A stretch of 64,000 nucleotides of DNA from Helicobacter sp. 11S03491-1 (GTDB lineage Bacteria > Campylobacterota > Campylobacteria > Campylobacterales > Helicobacteraceae): the NCBI RefSeq assembly GCF_002272835.1, contig NZ_MLAO01000010.1, forward strand, positions 1 to 64,000, written 5' to 3'. Positions 28,658-37,870 of this stretch are shown piece after piece; position 1 is the stretch's first letter, and each line of letters starts with the position of its first letter. Under the pieces are notes generated by a model that was given only the letters and a program-made list of their open reading frames with translations, ran no database searches and was not told where the DNA came from. The position numbers and the translations under genes were made by a program.

Positions 28658-29220
28658 GGTTATTGATTTAAAATATATTAAAAATTCAATTTTTCATTAG
28701 AGATTGATAATTTATAGAATTTATAGTCTGAACAAATTTTATTGAAATATGATTTAAGAATAGTAATTATAAATAAATTCTCATAGGAGAAATTATAGGT
28801 TTTAAAATTATAATAAGTCTCAGAGAATAAGAAAAATCAAGATACCGGAATTTAAATCACTAAGATATATTTATACTTATTTTTTATATTCATGTTAAAA
28901 TCCATACATTTAGGAATATATGAGTAAGCTATTTATTAAAATGGAAAAATTATCATTATTTGTATTTTTAAATTTTATAGACTGGAAGAAGTGCCTAGAG
29001 TTTATCTTTTGGGGTGTTTGTGCGGCAATCATCTCAGTTAAAGTCTAATTTTTATTAAACATCACTAAAAATAGAGATAGGACTTATTACAATAGGTTTA
29101 AGATTGGAATTGCTAACCTTACTAAACAGAGAGACTTAATTTGGATTTTATTTATTAAATTTTTTAATATGTATGGCTTGAAATTCCATGGTATTAATAG
29201 AGTTTTGATGATGCAATAAA
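28658..29220. other. AT-rich intergenic region, possible 42-residue gene relic
   Basis: I see no full gene in these 563 bases. On the plus strand 28920-29048 encodes 42 residues from ATG with TAGGA upstream: MSKLFIKMEKLSLFVFLNFI, then DWKKCLEFIFWGVCAAIISV and KV. The Trp-Lys-Lys and hydrophobic ending suggest the first TM of a membrane enzyme that has been lost, or a real small membrane protein. Nothing else recognisable is present. Confidence 0.35.
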
Positions 29221-29297
29221 TGGTACGCCCGGCAGGATTCGAACCTGCGACCTACGGCTTAGAAGGCTGTTGCTCTATCCAACTGAGCTACGAGCGC
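29221..29297 (-). tRNA. tRNA-Arg (anticodon TCT)
   Basis: The minus strand begins GCGCTCGTAGCTCAGTTGG and folds into a standard cloverleaf with anticodon loop CTTCTAA, reading AGA. The T-arm is GGTTCGAATCC, and CCA is encoded. It is the last of a tight cluster of four tRNA genes. Confidence 0.95.
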
Positions 29298-29317
29298 GTA
29301 TAAAAATTGAGTCAGGG

Positions 29318-29394
29318 TGGTACGCCCGAAGGGAGTCGAACCCCTAACCCCCAGATCCGAAGTCTGGTGCTCTATCCAATTGAGCTACGAACGC
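29318..29394 (-). tRNA. tRNA-Arg (anticodon TCG)
   Basis: The minus strand starts GCGTTCGTAGCTCAATTGG. The anticodon loop CTTCGGA gives TCG, reading CGN codons. CCA is encoded. Twenty bases separate it from the tRNA-Arg(TCT), with which it shares the acceptor and D-arm plan. Confidence 0.95.
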
Positions 29395-29428
29395 AAAAGT
29401 TATTATTGATTGTAAAAATTAAAAATTA

Positions 29429-29506
29429 TGGGGTGGGAGATGGGGATCGAACCCACGACCCTCAGAGCCACAACCTGATGCTCTAACCAACTGAGCTACA
29501 CCCACC
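29429..29506 (-). tRNA. tRNA-His (anticodon GTG)
   Basis: The minus strand has the extra 5' G typical of tRNA-His (GGTGGGTGTAGC), anticodon loop TTGTGGC and an encoded CCA with C at the discriminator. My pairing gives one T-T mismatch in the acceptor stem (positions 6 and 67); otherwise the cloverleaf is normal. Confidence 0.93.
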
Positions 29507-29535
29507 ATAAAGAATAATAACTAAAGCCAAAAGCA

Positions 29536-29613
29536 TGGTCGGGGCGAAAGGATTCGAACCTTCGACCCCTTGGTCCCAAACCAAGTGCGCTAACCAGACT
29601 GCGCTACGCCCCG
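29536..29613 (-). tRNA. tRNA-Pro (anticodon TGG)
   Basis: The minus strand starts CGGGGCGTAGCGCAGTCTGG. The anticodon loop TTTGGGA gives TGG, reading CCN. CCA is encoded. It is the promoter-proximal gene of the four-tRNA cluster and is about 120 bases downstream of feoB. Confidence 0.95.
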
Positions 29614-29733
29614 AAAAACTTAATGCTTAGGAGGGCGAATTATACTCTAACCACATGATTTTTGTCAAGTTTGTCAAGGTGGTTTTTTGTTTGATAACCT
29701 TGAATAAAAATTTAAAATAGCCTTCAATGCAAA

Positions 29734-31905
29734 TTAGGTAAGCCAAAGCATTAAATATTTTGTTGCATAAAATCCTATGAGTGAAAAAATATAAGCGACC
29801 ACACTTGTAAAAAGAAACAAATAGAGTACAAATTTTGCCCCTCCTGCTTCTCTGCCAAAACTGATAGTTGCTGCAAAACAAGGGATATAAAACATGATAA
29901 AAATGATAAATGCGATAGCTGATGGGGTGCTAACATTTTTTCTTAGTGCATTTCTGAAACTTTGAGATTTTTCATTTGTGCCATGTCCAAGCGAGTATAA
30001 AACTCCAAGTGTAGAAACGACTACTTCTTTTGCTGCAAATCCGGTAACCAAAGAGATTGAAAGTCGCCAATCAAAATTCATAGGAGAAAATATTGGTTTT
30101 AAAAATATACCTATATGCCCGGAGTAGCTTTGTTGTAAAAGGAGTTCTTCAAGCTCATTTTGGAGATCTTGAGTCATTTCTTCTTTTTTGGTTTGAGTGA
30201 TTTTTTGATCATTATCAATATCTGCTATTTTGTTTTGATAAGATTCTTCAAGTTGATGATTTTTGGGATATTGTGAACCAAACCATACGATCATGGAACC
30301 TATCAAGATAAATGTCCCTGCTTTTTTAAGATACATAAGGACTTTGGTATAAATCCCAAACCAAATAATTCTCCAGCTAGGCAATCGATATTTAGGCATT
30401 TCCATAACAAAAGGTTCATTCTTTCCGTTGAAGACACTTAATTTCAAGAGTTTTGCCATCAAAAGAGCTACCAAAGCTCCCAATACATAGACTCCAAAAA
30501 GAACAAATCCGGCATATTTATCAGGAAAAAAAGCCCCTATAAAAAGCACATAAATAGGCAATCTTGCACTACAGCTCATAAATCCAATTACAAATAAAGT
30601 GATTAAACGCTCGTTTCTGTTTTGAAGAGTTCGGGTTGCCATATAAGCAGGCACACTACAACCAAAACCTGTAACAAGGGGGATAAAACTTTTCCCATGC
30701 AAGCCAAATTTATGGAAAATCCCATCAAGCAAGAATGCAACACGAGACATATACCCACTTGCTTCCAGTAAAGAAATTCCAAAATATAAGATAATAATCA
30801 AAGGCAAAAAAGATAAAACAGCTCCCACACCTCCAATAATTCCCCCTCCAATAAGGGAGGCAAAATCTTGATTAGAAATATGGGTTTGGACAGCCTCTCC
30901 AAGCAAGTCAATTCCATCTTGTGCATAATTTTGAAGTATTCCCCCTACAAAAAAAGTCATTTCAAATAAAATAAACATCAAGAAAAGAAAGATTGGCAGA
31001 CCTAAATATTTATTAAGCATGATAGTATCAATTTTTTGTGTTTGATGGAGGGATTTGTTAGGACGAGATAGGACCTCTTGGGCAGCACCTTTTCCAAAGG
31101 CAAGGGCATCAGAAGCAAATATATTTTGAACATTGTGTTCTGAGGAGGCTTTATAGAGAGAATTAATGGCTGTATTGAGTACTTTGGATAATTCAAGCCA
31201 ACATGCCTTATCATGAAAATAAGAGTAAATTGCAGTTTGCTGCGATAAAAGCATCACGGCTACTTGCCTTAATGAAAGGGTTTCTTTGTTTTTATTGTGT
31301 GTCAAAAAAGCAGAGACTTCAGGATAAGATTTTTGAGTAAGAAAACTAACTAAAGTTTGAATTTGAGTTTCAATAAAGTTAGTATAAATTCTTTTGGGGG
31401 GGATAAAATCACTTTCATAAAGTTTAACAATAGTTTCTAAAAGCAAGGTTGCATTGAGATTTTTACTTGCTGATGTGGGGATACATTTTACTCCTAAAAT
31501 TTCTGAAAGAAGTTTATCATCAATATGAATTTTTTCTTTTTGGGCTTCATCCCACATATTCAAAGCTACAAGGGTTTTTTTATTCATCTCTAAAACTTGG
31601 GCGCTAAGGGCAAGATTTCTTTCTAAATTGGTTGCATCAACAACATTGAGAATGATGTCATAAGAAGCATTCTCCAGGTAGTCTTTAGTGACTTTTTCCT
31701 CTAATGTAAAATCATTGATTGAGTATGTCCCCGGCAAGTCTATAATAGTTATTTTGGTATCACCATAAAACAATGAAGCTTCAGCTTTTTCAACAGTTAC
31801 GCCTGTGAAATTTCCCACCTTAAGGTGTGCTCCGCTGATACTGTTGATTAAAGAACTTTTTCCTACATTTGGCTGCCCTACAAGGGCTACAGTAATTTCT
31901 TGCAT
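29734..31905 (-). CDS. feoB: Ferrous iron transporter B
   Basis: FeoB is the inner-membrane Fe(II) uptake GTPase. The 723-residue protein has an N-terminal G domain: GQPNVGKSSLIN (G1, about 10-21), GVTVEK (G2), DLPGTY (G3, about 57-62) and NMWDEA (G4, about 117-122). A helical GDI domain and about eight TM segments follow, with FGCSVPA in the first gate motif and SCSARLPIYVLF in the second. FeoA is encoded elsewhere (51274-51041), as usual in Helicobacter. The length is normal. Confidence 0.95.
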   Translation of the reverse strand: MQEITVALVGQPNVGKSSLINSISGAHLKVGNFTGVTVEKAEASLFYGDTKITIIDLPGTYSINDFTLEEKVTKDYLENASYDIILNVVDATNLERNLALSAQVLEMNKKTLVALNMWDEAQKEKIHIDDKLLSEILGVKCIPTSASKNLNATLLLETIVKLYESDFIPPKRIYTNFIETQIQTLVSFLTQKSYPEVSAFLTHNKNKETLSLRQVAVMLLSQQTAIYSYFHDKACWLELSKVLNTAINSLYKASSEHNVQNIFASDALAFGKGAAQEVLSRPNKSLHQTQKIDTIMLNKYLGLPIFLFLMFILFEMTFFVGGILQNYAQDGIDLLGEAVQTHISNQDFASLIGGGIIGGVGAVLSFLPLIIILYFGISLLEASGYMSRVAFLLDGIFHKFGLHGKSFIPLVTGFGCSVPAYMATRTLQNRNERLITLFVIGFMSCSARLPIYVLFIGAFFPDKYAGFVLFGVYVLGALVALLMAKLLKLSVFNGKNEPFVMEMPKYRLPSWRIIWFGIYTKVLMYLKKAGTFILIGSMIVWFGSQYPKNHQLEESYQNKIADIDNDQKITQTKKEEMTQDLQNELEELLLQQSYSGHIGIFLKPIFSPMNFDWRLSISLVTGFAAKEVVVSTLGVLYSLGHGTNEKSQSFRNALRKNVSTPSAIAFIIFIMFYIPCFAATISFGREAGGAKFVLYLFLFTSVVAYIFSLIGFYATKYLMLWLT

Positions 31906-31972
31906 ATTTTTTTCTCAAAAATTTAGATTTTATGAATATTATATCTAAATAAGATTAATTATTATTATATTT

Positions 31973-33196
31973 TTAGAATGATAATCTTATACCGCCATTA
32001 ATTTGAGTTGTGTTTGGAATATTTAGTGTATTTTTATGAGTATTTAGAATATTTAAAATACCAAAAACATTGTGTGTAAAGCCAATTTCTGTAGAAAAGT
32101 CAATTTCATTTTGCCTTGAAGAGGTATCATAAGAGGTGCTTCCATAAGTCAAAGATATTTTAAATCTATCAATATTTACATGCATGCTTCCATAGATAAG
32201 ATTGCCATTTTTTTGAGTTTTGATAGCTTTTCCACCCCAGACGAAAAAAGGATCAATGCTATCTCCCATGATTCCAATGTTTCCCCATCCCGAATTTTTG
32301 CTTGTATGGATATAGCCCCCAGAAATTTCAAAGAATTTCATTCCAAAAAAAACTTTAGCATCTGCAACAGAGGCATTGTGGGTGTAGCCACTATAGCGTT
32401 GCTCTCCTTCAAAGCTATAAGTATAGCCCGCTTGGGCGCCAATAAAAAAGTTTGATAAAGAATATTTTCCATTGATTCTTGTCCCTAATGCGGTGAATAT
32501 TTTAGGAGTAAAAAATGTATATGCCTTAACAGTGAAGGTTGGAGTAATATAATATTTAGCTGTTAAATTAAGCAAACCAAAGCTTGCATAAGGATTGACT
32601 TTTTCAAAATCACTCATTTGATAGTAGGCTACACGCCCATAATCATTGACCCAAAAACCCTCGAGCATTAGATCTGTAAAAGAGCGATTGCGTATCCATA
32701 TTCCATCACTCATTGTGTTAATCCATTCATTAGGAATAACAAATCTCCCTGCTTTGATGTTGGTGTCTCCATCAAAATATTCCAAGAAAGATTCTGCAAG
32801 TGTGGCTTGATTGTGATTAAAAAAATCCTTTGAAGCATCGCCTTTACCGGTAGGGGTTAATAAATTTTTATGCAAATTCCAAAAAGGTGTTGCTGCTCTG
32901 AAACTTATGGCTGCACGGATATTTTTATAAAATCCTGAAGTATAACCTAAACCTACATTTCCTAAAAAATAACCTGTATTTCCAAGATAACCATAAGTGG
33001 CAAGACTTTTTCCTACAGCTCCGGCTTGTCCTTTGTTGAGTCCTTGATAATCTCCATAAAAGATAACATCACCCTTGGAAACTCCATTTTTGAGTGCTTC
33101 ATCAATGCTATCATAAGCCAAAACATAACTGAGATCCAACGTCCAAAGAAATATAATCTTTAAAAAAATCTTCACTTTATCCCTTTTTATATCCAT
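31973..33196 (-). CDS. Outer-membrane porin-like protein (Hof family-like)
   Basis: The 407-residue protein has a basic N-terminus and hydrophobic signal (IFLKIIFLWTLDLSYVLA, about 10-27), then alternating beta-strand sequence with many aromatic residues and a final GGIRLSF, the terminal Phe expected for barrel assembly. Segments such as FLEYFDGDTNIKAGRFVIPNEW and WIRNRSFTDLMLEGFW match the OprD-like Hof outer-membrane group of Helicobacter. It probably allows uptake of small solutes; the substrate is unknown. Its start overlaps the panC end by 10 bases. Confidence 0.75.
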   Translation of the reverse strand: MDIKRDKVKIFLKIIFLWTLDLSYVLAYDSIDEALKNGVSKGDVIFYGDYQGLNKGQAGAVGKSLATYGYLGNTGYFLGNVGLGYTSGFYKNIRAAISFRAATPFWNLHKNLLTPTGKGDASKDFFNHNQATLAESFLEYFDGDTNIKAGRFVIPNEWINTMSDGIWIRNRSFTDLMLEGFWVNDYGRVAYYQMSDFEKVNPYASFGLLNLTAKYYITPTFTVKAYTFFTPKIFTALGTRINGKYSLSNFFIGAQAGYTYSFEGEQRYSGYTHNASVADAKVFFGMKFFEISGGYIHTSKNSGWGNIGIMGDSIDPFFVWGGKAIKTQKNGNLIYGSMHVNIDRFKISLTYGSTSYDTSSRQNEIDFSTEIGFTHNVFGILNILNTHKNTLNIPNTTQINGGIRLSF

Positions 33197-34023
33197 AAAT
33201 TATCAATAAGTCTTGTTTTGCCTACTTTTGCTGCAATAAGAATGATACTGGCATTTTGACGTATTTTTTGTATTTGAACAAGATTGTAATCGCAAGCATC
33301 AAGATAGGCAACTTCTAATCCCTTGAGTTCTTTTTTGCCCAATTCAATCAGGACAGAAGTGTTGATTTCTCCTTCCTGGATAGCTTTTTTGATATTTTGG
33401 AGCGCAATAGGAATTTTTAAAGCCTCTTTTCTATCTTGTGGGCTTAGATAAATATTTCTTGAGCTTAGAGCTAATCCGTCAAAATCTCTTTGAGTGGGGC
33501 AGGGAATAACTTTTGTCGGAAGAAAAGTATCTGAGACTAACCTTTTGATAAGAAGTAATTGTTGGGCATCTTTTTGTCCAAAATAAATATGATGAGGACA
33601 GATAAGATGAATGAGTTTTAGCACAATGGTGAGGACGCCATTAAAATGTCCCTCACGGATAAAGCCTTCATAAATATAACCCATATTTTTAGGGGGATTG
33701 ATAGAAATTTCATCATTATTTGGATACATTTGTGAAATTTCCGGTGCAAAAACAACATCGACACCGGCTTCTTGGCAAATTTTAAAATCTTTTTGAATGT
33801 CTCTGGGGTATTGGGTAAAATCTTCATTAGCTCCAAATTGGGTAGGATTTACAAAAATAGAAACAACGGTATGGGTATTATTTTGTTTAGAGGCTTTTAT
33901 AAGGCTTAGATGTCCTTCATGGAGGGCACCCATTGTAGGGACAAACCCTATGCAGACATCTTTATGCAACTGCCTTCTATAATCTTGAAATTCTCCGGGA
34001 GCGCTTAATAAAAGAGTTTTCAT
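33187..34023 (-). CDS. panC: Pantothenate synthetase
   Basis: PanC joins pantoate and beta-alanine using ATP. The 278-residue enzyme has GFVPTMGALHEGHLSLIKAS (about 27-46) with the HxGH nucleotide motif, NPTQFG (about 58-63), FGQKDAQQLLLIKR (about 147-160) and ALSSRNIYL (about 183-191). It is the last classical gene of the pyrF-panC pair and is followed by the porin gene with a 10-base overlap. The same pair occurs in H. pylori. Confidence 0.95.
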   Translation of the reverse strand: MKTLLLSAPGEFQDYRRQLHKDVCIGFVPTMGALHEGHLSLIKASKQNNTHTVVSIFVNPTQFGANEDFTQYPRDIQKDFKICQEAGVDVVFAPEISQMYPNNDEISINPPKNMGYIYEGFIREGHFNGVLTIVLKLIHLICPHHIYFGQKDAQQLLLIKRLVSDTFLPTKVIPCPTQRDFDGLALSSRNIYLSPQDRKEALKIPIALQNIKKAIQEGEINTSVLIELGKKELKGLEVAYLDACDYNLVQIQKIRQNASIILIAAKVGKTRLIDNLWI

Positions 34024-34031
34024 CTGTATCC

Positions 34032-34715
34032 TTATAACATTTTTAAAATTTTTTGGACAGTTCCAAGCGGATCAGGATTTTTATAAATAGGTCTGCCTAT
34101 GACAATAAAATCTGAAAGCGCCTTTTTAGCCCCTAAAATATCTGAAACTCGTTTTTGATCATCATTATTTTCACAAAAAGGTCTGATTCCCGGAGTTAAT
34201 GTAAAAAACGATGATTGGGTAGCTTGCTTGATAAGCATACTTTCATGGACGGAGCATACAGCACCATCAAGACCACTTGCAAATGCCAATTTTGCCAGCA
34301 TAATTGCATGTTGGCTTAAAGGAGCGTTGTAAATATTTCTAAAATCTTGTTCATCAAAACTTGTGAGTGCTGTTATGGCAAATACAAGGGGAGGATGAGA
34401 ATATTTTTTTAGGCGTTCCATTACGTTTTGCATTGCAATTTTTCCACTGCTGGCATGCAAAGTAATCATATCTACTCCAATTTTTGCACATTCAAATGCA
34501 GCATCTGCCATTGTATTGGGAATATCATAGAGTTTGAGATCTAGAAAAATTTTAAAATTTGGATCGATTTTTCTAATTTCTTCAATAAAATTTGCTCCAT
34601 CGCGGATATAAGATCTTAAACCAACTTTTACCCAAATATCAAGACCTTTGAGCAAATCAAGAAGTTTGAGATTCTGAGATTTTTCCTCAAGATCCAAAGC
34701 GATACATAAGCGCAT
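34032..34715 (-). CDS. pyrF: Orotidine 5'-phosphate decarboxylase
   Basis: PyrF makes UMP from OMP, the last step of pyrimidine synthesis. The 227 residues start with LCIALDLEE, and the catalytic DLKLYDIPNTM (D-x-K-xx-D, about 58-68) is intact. The phosphate-binding TPGIRPF is near 176-182, and VIGRPIYK near 207-214. It shares one base with the dedA gene start-stop and is eight bases before panC, so the three are one transcript. Confidence 0.95.
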   Translation of the reverse strand: MRLCIALDLEEKSQNLKLLDLLKGLDIWVKVGLRSYIRDGANFIEEIRKIDPNFKIFLDLKLYDIPNTMADAAFECAKIGVDMITLHASSGKIAMQNVMERLKKYSHPPLVFAITALTSFDEQDFRNIYNAPLSQHAIMLAKLAFASGLDGAVCSVHESMLIKQATQSSFFTLTPGIRPFCENNDDQKRVSDILGAKKALSDFIVIGRPIYKNPDPLGTVQKILKML

Positions 34716-35383
34716 TATTTTCTCCTTTTTTGAAGTTGATAAAAAATATATATCAAAGCAATCAAAAATACAATTCCAAGTGTGATGAGTACGATATGGT
34801 GCAAATAAGATTTGATATTTATTTCATCATTTGTGAGTCTATGGACGCTAAAAGCTTCAATAATCGTTTGAGTATTGATATTTTCGCCTATCCATGTGCC
34901 TAGATAATATCCAAAACCTGTTAAAACAGTTACCCAAATCCCTGCTCCCAAACCTGTATAAATACAAAATTTGAGTAAGTTCATTTTGGCAAGTCCGGCA
35001 GGAAGAGAAATATATTGTCTAAGTGCCGGGATTAGTCTCCCTAAAAAAGTGCTAATTTCTCCATGTTTTTTGAAAAAATCTTCCATTTTCTTCATCGATT
35101 TTTCGCTAAAGAAAAAATATTTGCCATAAGCAATAATAAAACTTCTGCCTAATTTTAGAGCAAGATAATAATTAAACAATCCTCCGGTTATACTCCCTAA
35201 AATTCCCATAACAATGGCAAAATAAATATTCATATCTCCTTTATAGGCTAAATACCCTGCAGGAATCATAACAATCTCAGAAGGAAAGGGAAAAAAGCTT
35301 GATTCTAAAAACATCATCAAGAAGATGCCCAAATATCCCCAAGCACTGATAGTTTCAACAATAAAACGAATAATTTCTGACAA
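34715..35383 (-). CDS. DedA family inner-membrane protein
   Basis: The 222-residue protein has the DedA/SNARE-associated layout: an N-terminal re-entrant part, FLESSFFPFPSEIVMIPAGYLA (E-x-xxx-PxPxE, about 25-46), GRLIPALRQYISLPAGLAKM (about 113-132; the R-xx-P-xx-R signature) and GAGIWVTVLTGFGYYLG. DedA proteins act in lipid carrier flipping and envelope homeostasis. It is first in a dedA-pyrF-panC operon and divergent from the carbonic anhydrase gene; I do not remember it in this place in H. pylori. Confidence 0.88.
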   Translation of the reverse strand: MSEIIRFIVETISAWGYLGIFLMMFLESSFFPFPSEIVMIPAGYLAYKGDMNIYFAIVMGILGSITGGLFNYYLALKLGRSFIIAYGKYFFFSEKSMKKMEDFFKKHGEISTFLGRLIPALRQYISLPAGLAKMNLLKFCIYTGLGAGIWVTVLTGFGYYLGTWIGENINTQTIIEAFSVHRLTNDEINIKSYLHHIVLITLGIVFLIALIYIFYQLQKRRK

Positions 35384-35444
35384 AGAATTCCTTTAGTATT
35401 TAAGGTATAAAATCTTAGTTTGGTATTATATGCTATTACTTTGG

Positions 35445-35450
35445 TATAAT
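35445..35450 (+). promoter_or_regulatory. Likely -10 box for the carbonic anhydrase operon
   Basis: TATAAT at 35445-35450 lies 33 bases before the icfA start in the divergent region with dedA. There is no good -35, which is normal for Helicobacter housekeeping promoters. Confidence 0.5.
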
Positions 35451-35482
35451 TCAAGACTTTTTTAGTGCAAGTGAAGGTATAA

Positions 35483-36127
35483 ATGAGAGAATTATTTGAA
35501 GGGGCAATCAAATTTCAAGAAGATGATTATGCAAAATATAAAGAATTATATGAGAGTTTAAAAAAACATCAAGAACCTCATACTTTGTTCATTACTTGCG
35601 TGGATTCCAGAGTAGTGCCTAATTTGATTACCAATATGTTGCCCGGAGATTTATTTGTAGTAAGAAACATGGGAAATATTATCCCTCCTTATAAAGAAAA
35701 TGATAATATGATGCGTGCAGGTTATTTGGCTACAACAGCTTCAATTGAGTATGCTCTCAATATTTTGGAGATTAAAAATATCATTATTTGTGGTCATAGT
35801 AATTGTGGGGCTTGCAGCGCAATTTATGAACCCTCCAAGCTTGAAAATGCTCCTTATGTCAAAAAGTGGATTGAGCTTTTAGATCCTGTTAAAAAAAAGG
35901 TAAAAGCCCTCTCTCCGGATAGCAAATCAAAACAAATGTGGCTTACTGAGCAAATCAATGTCGAACAGCAATTAGAAAATCTAATGACCTATCCATTTGT
36001 AGAAGAACGCTTTGATAGGGGCGAATTAAATATTTATGGATGGTATTATATTATTGAAACAGGTGAAATACTTAATTATAATATGATTACACGTGAATTT
36101 AAGCCTATCAATAAGGAGAAAAAATAA
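35483..36127 (+). CDS. icfA: Beta-class carbonic anhydrase
   Basis: The 214-residue enzyme interconverts CO2 and bicarbonate. Zinc ligands are visible: Cys and Asp in [11 protein letters not shown] (about 36-46; C38, D40) and His-Cys in [13 protein letters not shown] (about 96-108). The length is typical of the Helicobacter cytoplasmic enzyme. It ends with TAATG, sharing one base with the kdsA start, so the icfA-kdsA-ribH-nusB genes form an operon in the order known from H. pylori. Confidence 0.93.
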   Translation: MRELFEGAIKFQEDDYAKYKELYESLKKHQEPHTLFITCVDSRVVPNLITNMLPGDLFVVRNMGNIIPPYKENDNMMRAGYLATTASIEYALNILEIKNIIICGHSNCGACSAIYEPSKLENAPYVKKWIELLDPVKKKVKALSPDSKSKQMWLTEQINVEQQLENLMTYPFVEERFDRGELNIYGWYYIIETGEILNYNMITREFKPINKEKK

Positions 36128-36933
36128 TGCAAAAAACGATACTTTTAAGTGGTCCTTGTGTGATAGAGAGTGAGGAGAATCTTCATGCAATTGCCTTAAA
36201 ATTAAAACCTTTAGCTGCTCATCCAAAGATTGATTTTTATTTCAAAGCAAGTTTTGATAAGGCTAATCGCACTAGTCTTGAGAGTTATCGGGGACCAGGT
36301 CTTGTTGAGGGTATGAAAATGCTTGCTCAGATCAAGCAAGAATTTGGTTATAAGATCATTACAGATATTCATGAAAGTTATCAGGCTGAAAAAATTGCAG
36401 AAATAGCAGATATTATCCAAATACCGGCATTTTTGTGCCGGCAAACAGATCTCATTGTAGCTGTTGCTAAAACAAATAGAATTGTCAATATTAAGAAAGG
36501 ACAATTTATGAATCCGGTTGATATGAAATATTCAGTTTTGAAAGCCATTAAGGTAAGGGGAGGGGATAGGGCTGAGTATGATCAAGCACAAAAATATGGT
36601 GTGTGGCTTTGTGAGAGAGGTTCAAGTTTTGGGTATGGAAATCTTGTAGTGGATATGAGGAGTTTGGTGATTATGAGAGAATTTGCTCCTGTGATTTTTG
36701 ATGCTACTCATAGTGTGCAGATGCCCGGAGGTGGCGGAGGTAAAAGTGGCGGAGATAGTTCTTTTGTCCCTTATCTTGCCCGAGCAGCAGCCGGAGTAGG
36801 GGTAGATGGATTTTTTATGGAAACCCATATTAGTCCAAAAGATGCCCTTAGTGATGGTCCCAATATGGTGAAGGTTGATATGTTGCCCGGTTTGGTTGAG
36901 CAAATTTTAGAGATACAAGGAGTTTTGAAATGA
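36127..36933 (+). CDS. kdsA: 2-dehydro-3-deoxyphosphooctonate aldolase (KDO-8-P synthase)
   Basis: KdsA condenses phosphoenolpyruvate and arabinose-5-phosphate to KDO-8-phosphate for lipid A core. The 268 residues have [12 protein letters not shown] (about 6-17), [12 protein letters not shown] (about 40-51), [22 protein letters not shown] (about 97-109) and [11 protein letters not shown] (about 195-205). It shares bases with icfA and ribH at both ends. Confidence 0.95.
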   Translation: MQKTILLSGPCVIESEENLHAIALKLKPLAAHPKIDFYFKASFDKANRTSLESYRGPGLVEGMKMLAQIKQEFGYKIITDIHESYQAEKIAEIADIIQIPAFLCRQTDLIVAVAKTNRIVNIKKGQFMNPVDMKYSVLKAIKVRGGDRAEYDQAQKYGVWLCERGSSFGYGNLVVDMRSLVIMREFAPVIFDATHSVQMPGGGGGKSGGDSSFVPYLARAAAGVGVDGFFMETHISPKDALSDGPNMVKVDMLPGLVEQILEIQGVLK

Positions 36934-37397
36934 ATATTTTAGAAGGGAAAATTAGTCTCAAGGGTGATGAAAAGGTTGCTATTGTTGCAAGTAGGTTTAA
37001 TCATCTTATTACAGATAGACTCATAGAAGGAGCTAAAGATAGTTTTTTGCGTCATAATGGGAATGAAAAACATCTTGATTTAATTTTGGTTCCGGGAGCT
37101 TATGAATTACCTTTTGTTTTGGATAGAGTGCTTGCAAACAAAGGATATGATGGCATTTGTACGCTAGGGGCAATCATACGTGGGGGGACTCCTCATTTTG
37201 ATTATGTGAGTGCAGAAGCTACAAAAGGCATAGCAAATGCAACTCTTAAATACACAACTCCTGTGAGTTTTGGAGTTTTGACAACAGATAGTATTGATCA
37301 AGCCATTGAAAGAGCAGGGAGTAAGGCAGGGAATAAGGGGTTTGAGGCTATGAATGCTTTGATAGAACTCATAAATCTTTATAAAAAATTGAGCTGA
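36930..37397 (+). CDS. ribH: 6,7-dimethyl-8-ribityllumazine synthase
   Basis: RibH makes the lumazine precursor of riboflavin. The 155-residue sequence has [11 protein letters not shown] (about 21-31), [11 protein letters not shown] (about 53-63), [14 protein letters not shown] (about 80-93; catalytic His near 90) and [11 protein letters not shown]. Its ATG overlaps the kdsA stop (ATGA), and nusB begins two bases after its stop. Normal length. Confidence 0.95.
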   Translation: MNILEGKISLKGDEKVAIVASRFNHLITDRLIEGAKDSFLRHNGNEKHLDLILVPGAYELPFVLDRVLANKGYDGICTLGAIIRGGTPHFDYVSAEATKGIANATLKYTTPVSFGVLTTDSIDQAIERAGSKAGNKGFEAMNALIELINLYKKLS

Positions 37398-37399
37398 TA

Positions 37400-37810
37400 A
37401 TGGCAACAAGAACCCAAGCCAGAGAAGCTGTAGCGGGCTTATTGTATGCTTATGATAGTGGTAATATAAATATTAGAGATTTCGCACAAAGTATATTAGA
37501 AGAAAAAAAAATCAAAAATAAACAGCAAATTTTTGCACTTGAACTTTTTGATGGTGTGCTTAAAAATCTTGAAGAACTTGACAAGCTTATTAAGCTTTAT
37601 TTGAAGGAATGGGATTTTGAAAGACTTGGAGGGATGGAGAGAGCAATATTAAGATTAGGTGCTTATGAAATAAAATTTACTCAAACAGATTCTCCTGTGG
37701 TCATTAACGAGGCTGTAGAATTGGGAAAAAATTATGGTGGAGATAACGCCCCAAAGTTTATCAATGGTGTTTTGGATGCCTTATCTAAATTCACTGAGCC
37801 CCAAAAATAA
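37400..37810 (+). CDS. nusB: Transcription antitermination factor NusB
   Basis: The 136-residue helical protein begins ATRTQAREAVAGLLYAYD and has RLGGMERAILRLGAYEI (about 71-87), VINEAVELGKNYGG and KFINGVLDAL, all NusB features. It binds NusE and boxA RNA in ribosomal RNA antitermination. It is the last gene of icfA-kdsA-ribH-nusB; dapF follows after 60 bases with its own ribosome site. Confidence 0.95.
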   Translation: MATRTQAREAVAGLLYAYDSGNINIRDFAQSILEEKKIKNKQQIFALELFDGVLKNLEELDKLIKLYLKEWDFERLGGMERAILRLGAYEIKFTQTDSPVVINEAVELGKNYGGDNAPKFINGVLDALSKFTEPQK

Positions 37811-37870
37811 AAAATCATTCTAAAGACTATGGATTAAGATTATCAATCCGGATAATAAAAGGAAATAGCA

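Noticed and set aside
31002-31214. Small minus-strand frame inside feoB, and similar frames inside rho, kdsA, hefC and others
   Set aside because: They are shadows of clear genes in other frames with no motifs or ribosome sites.
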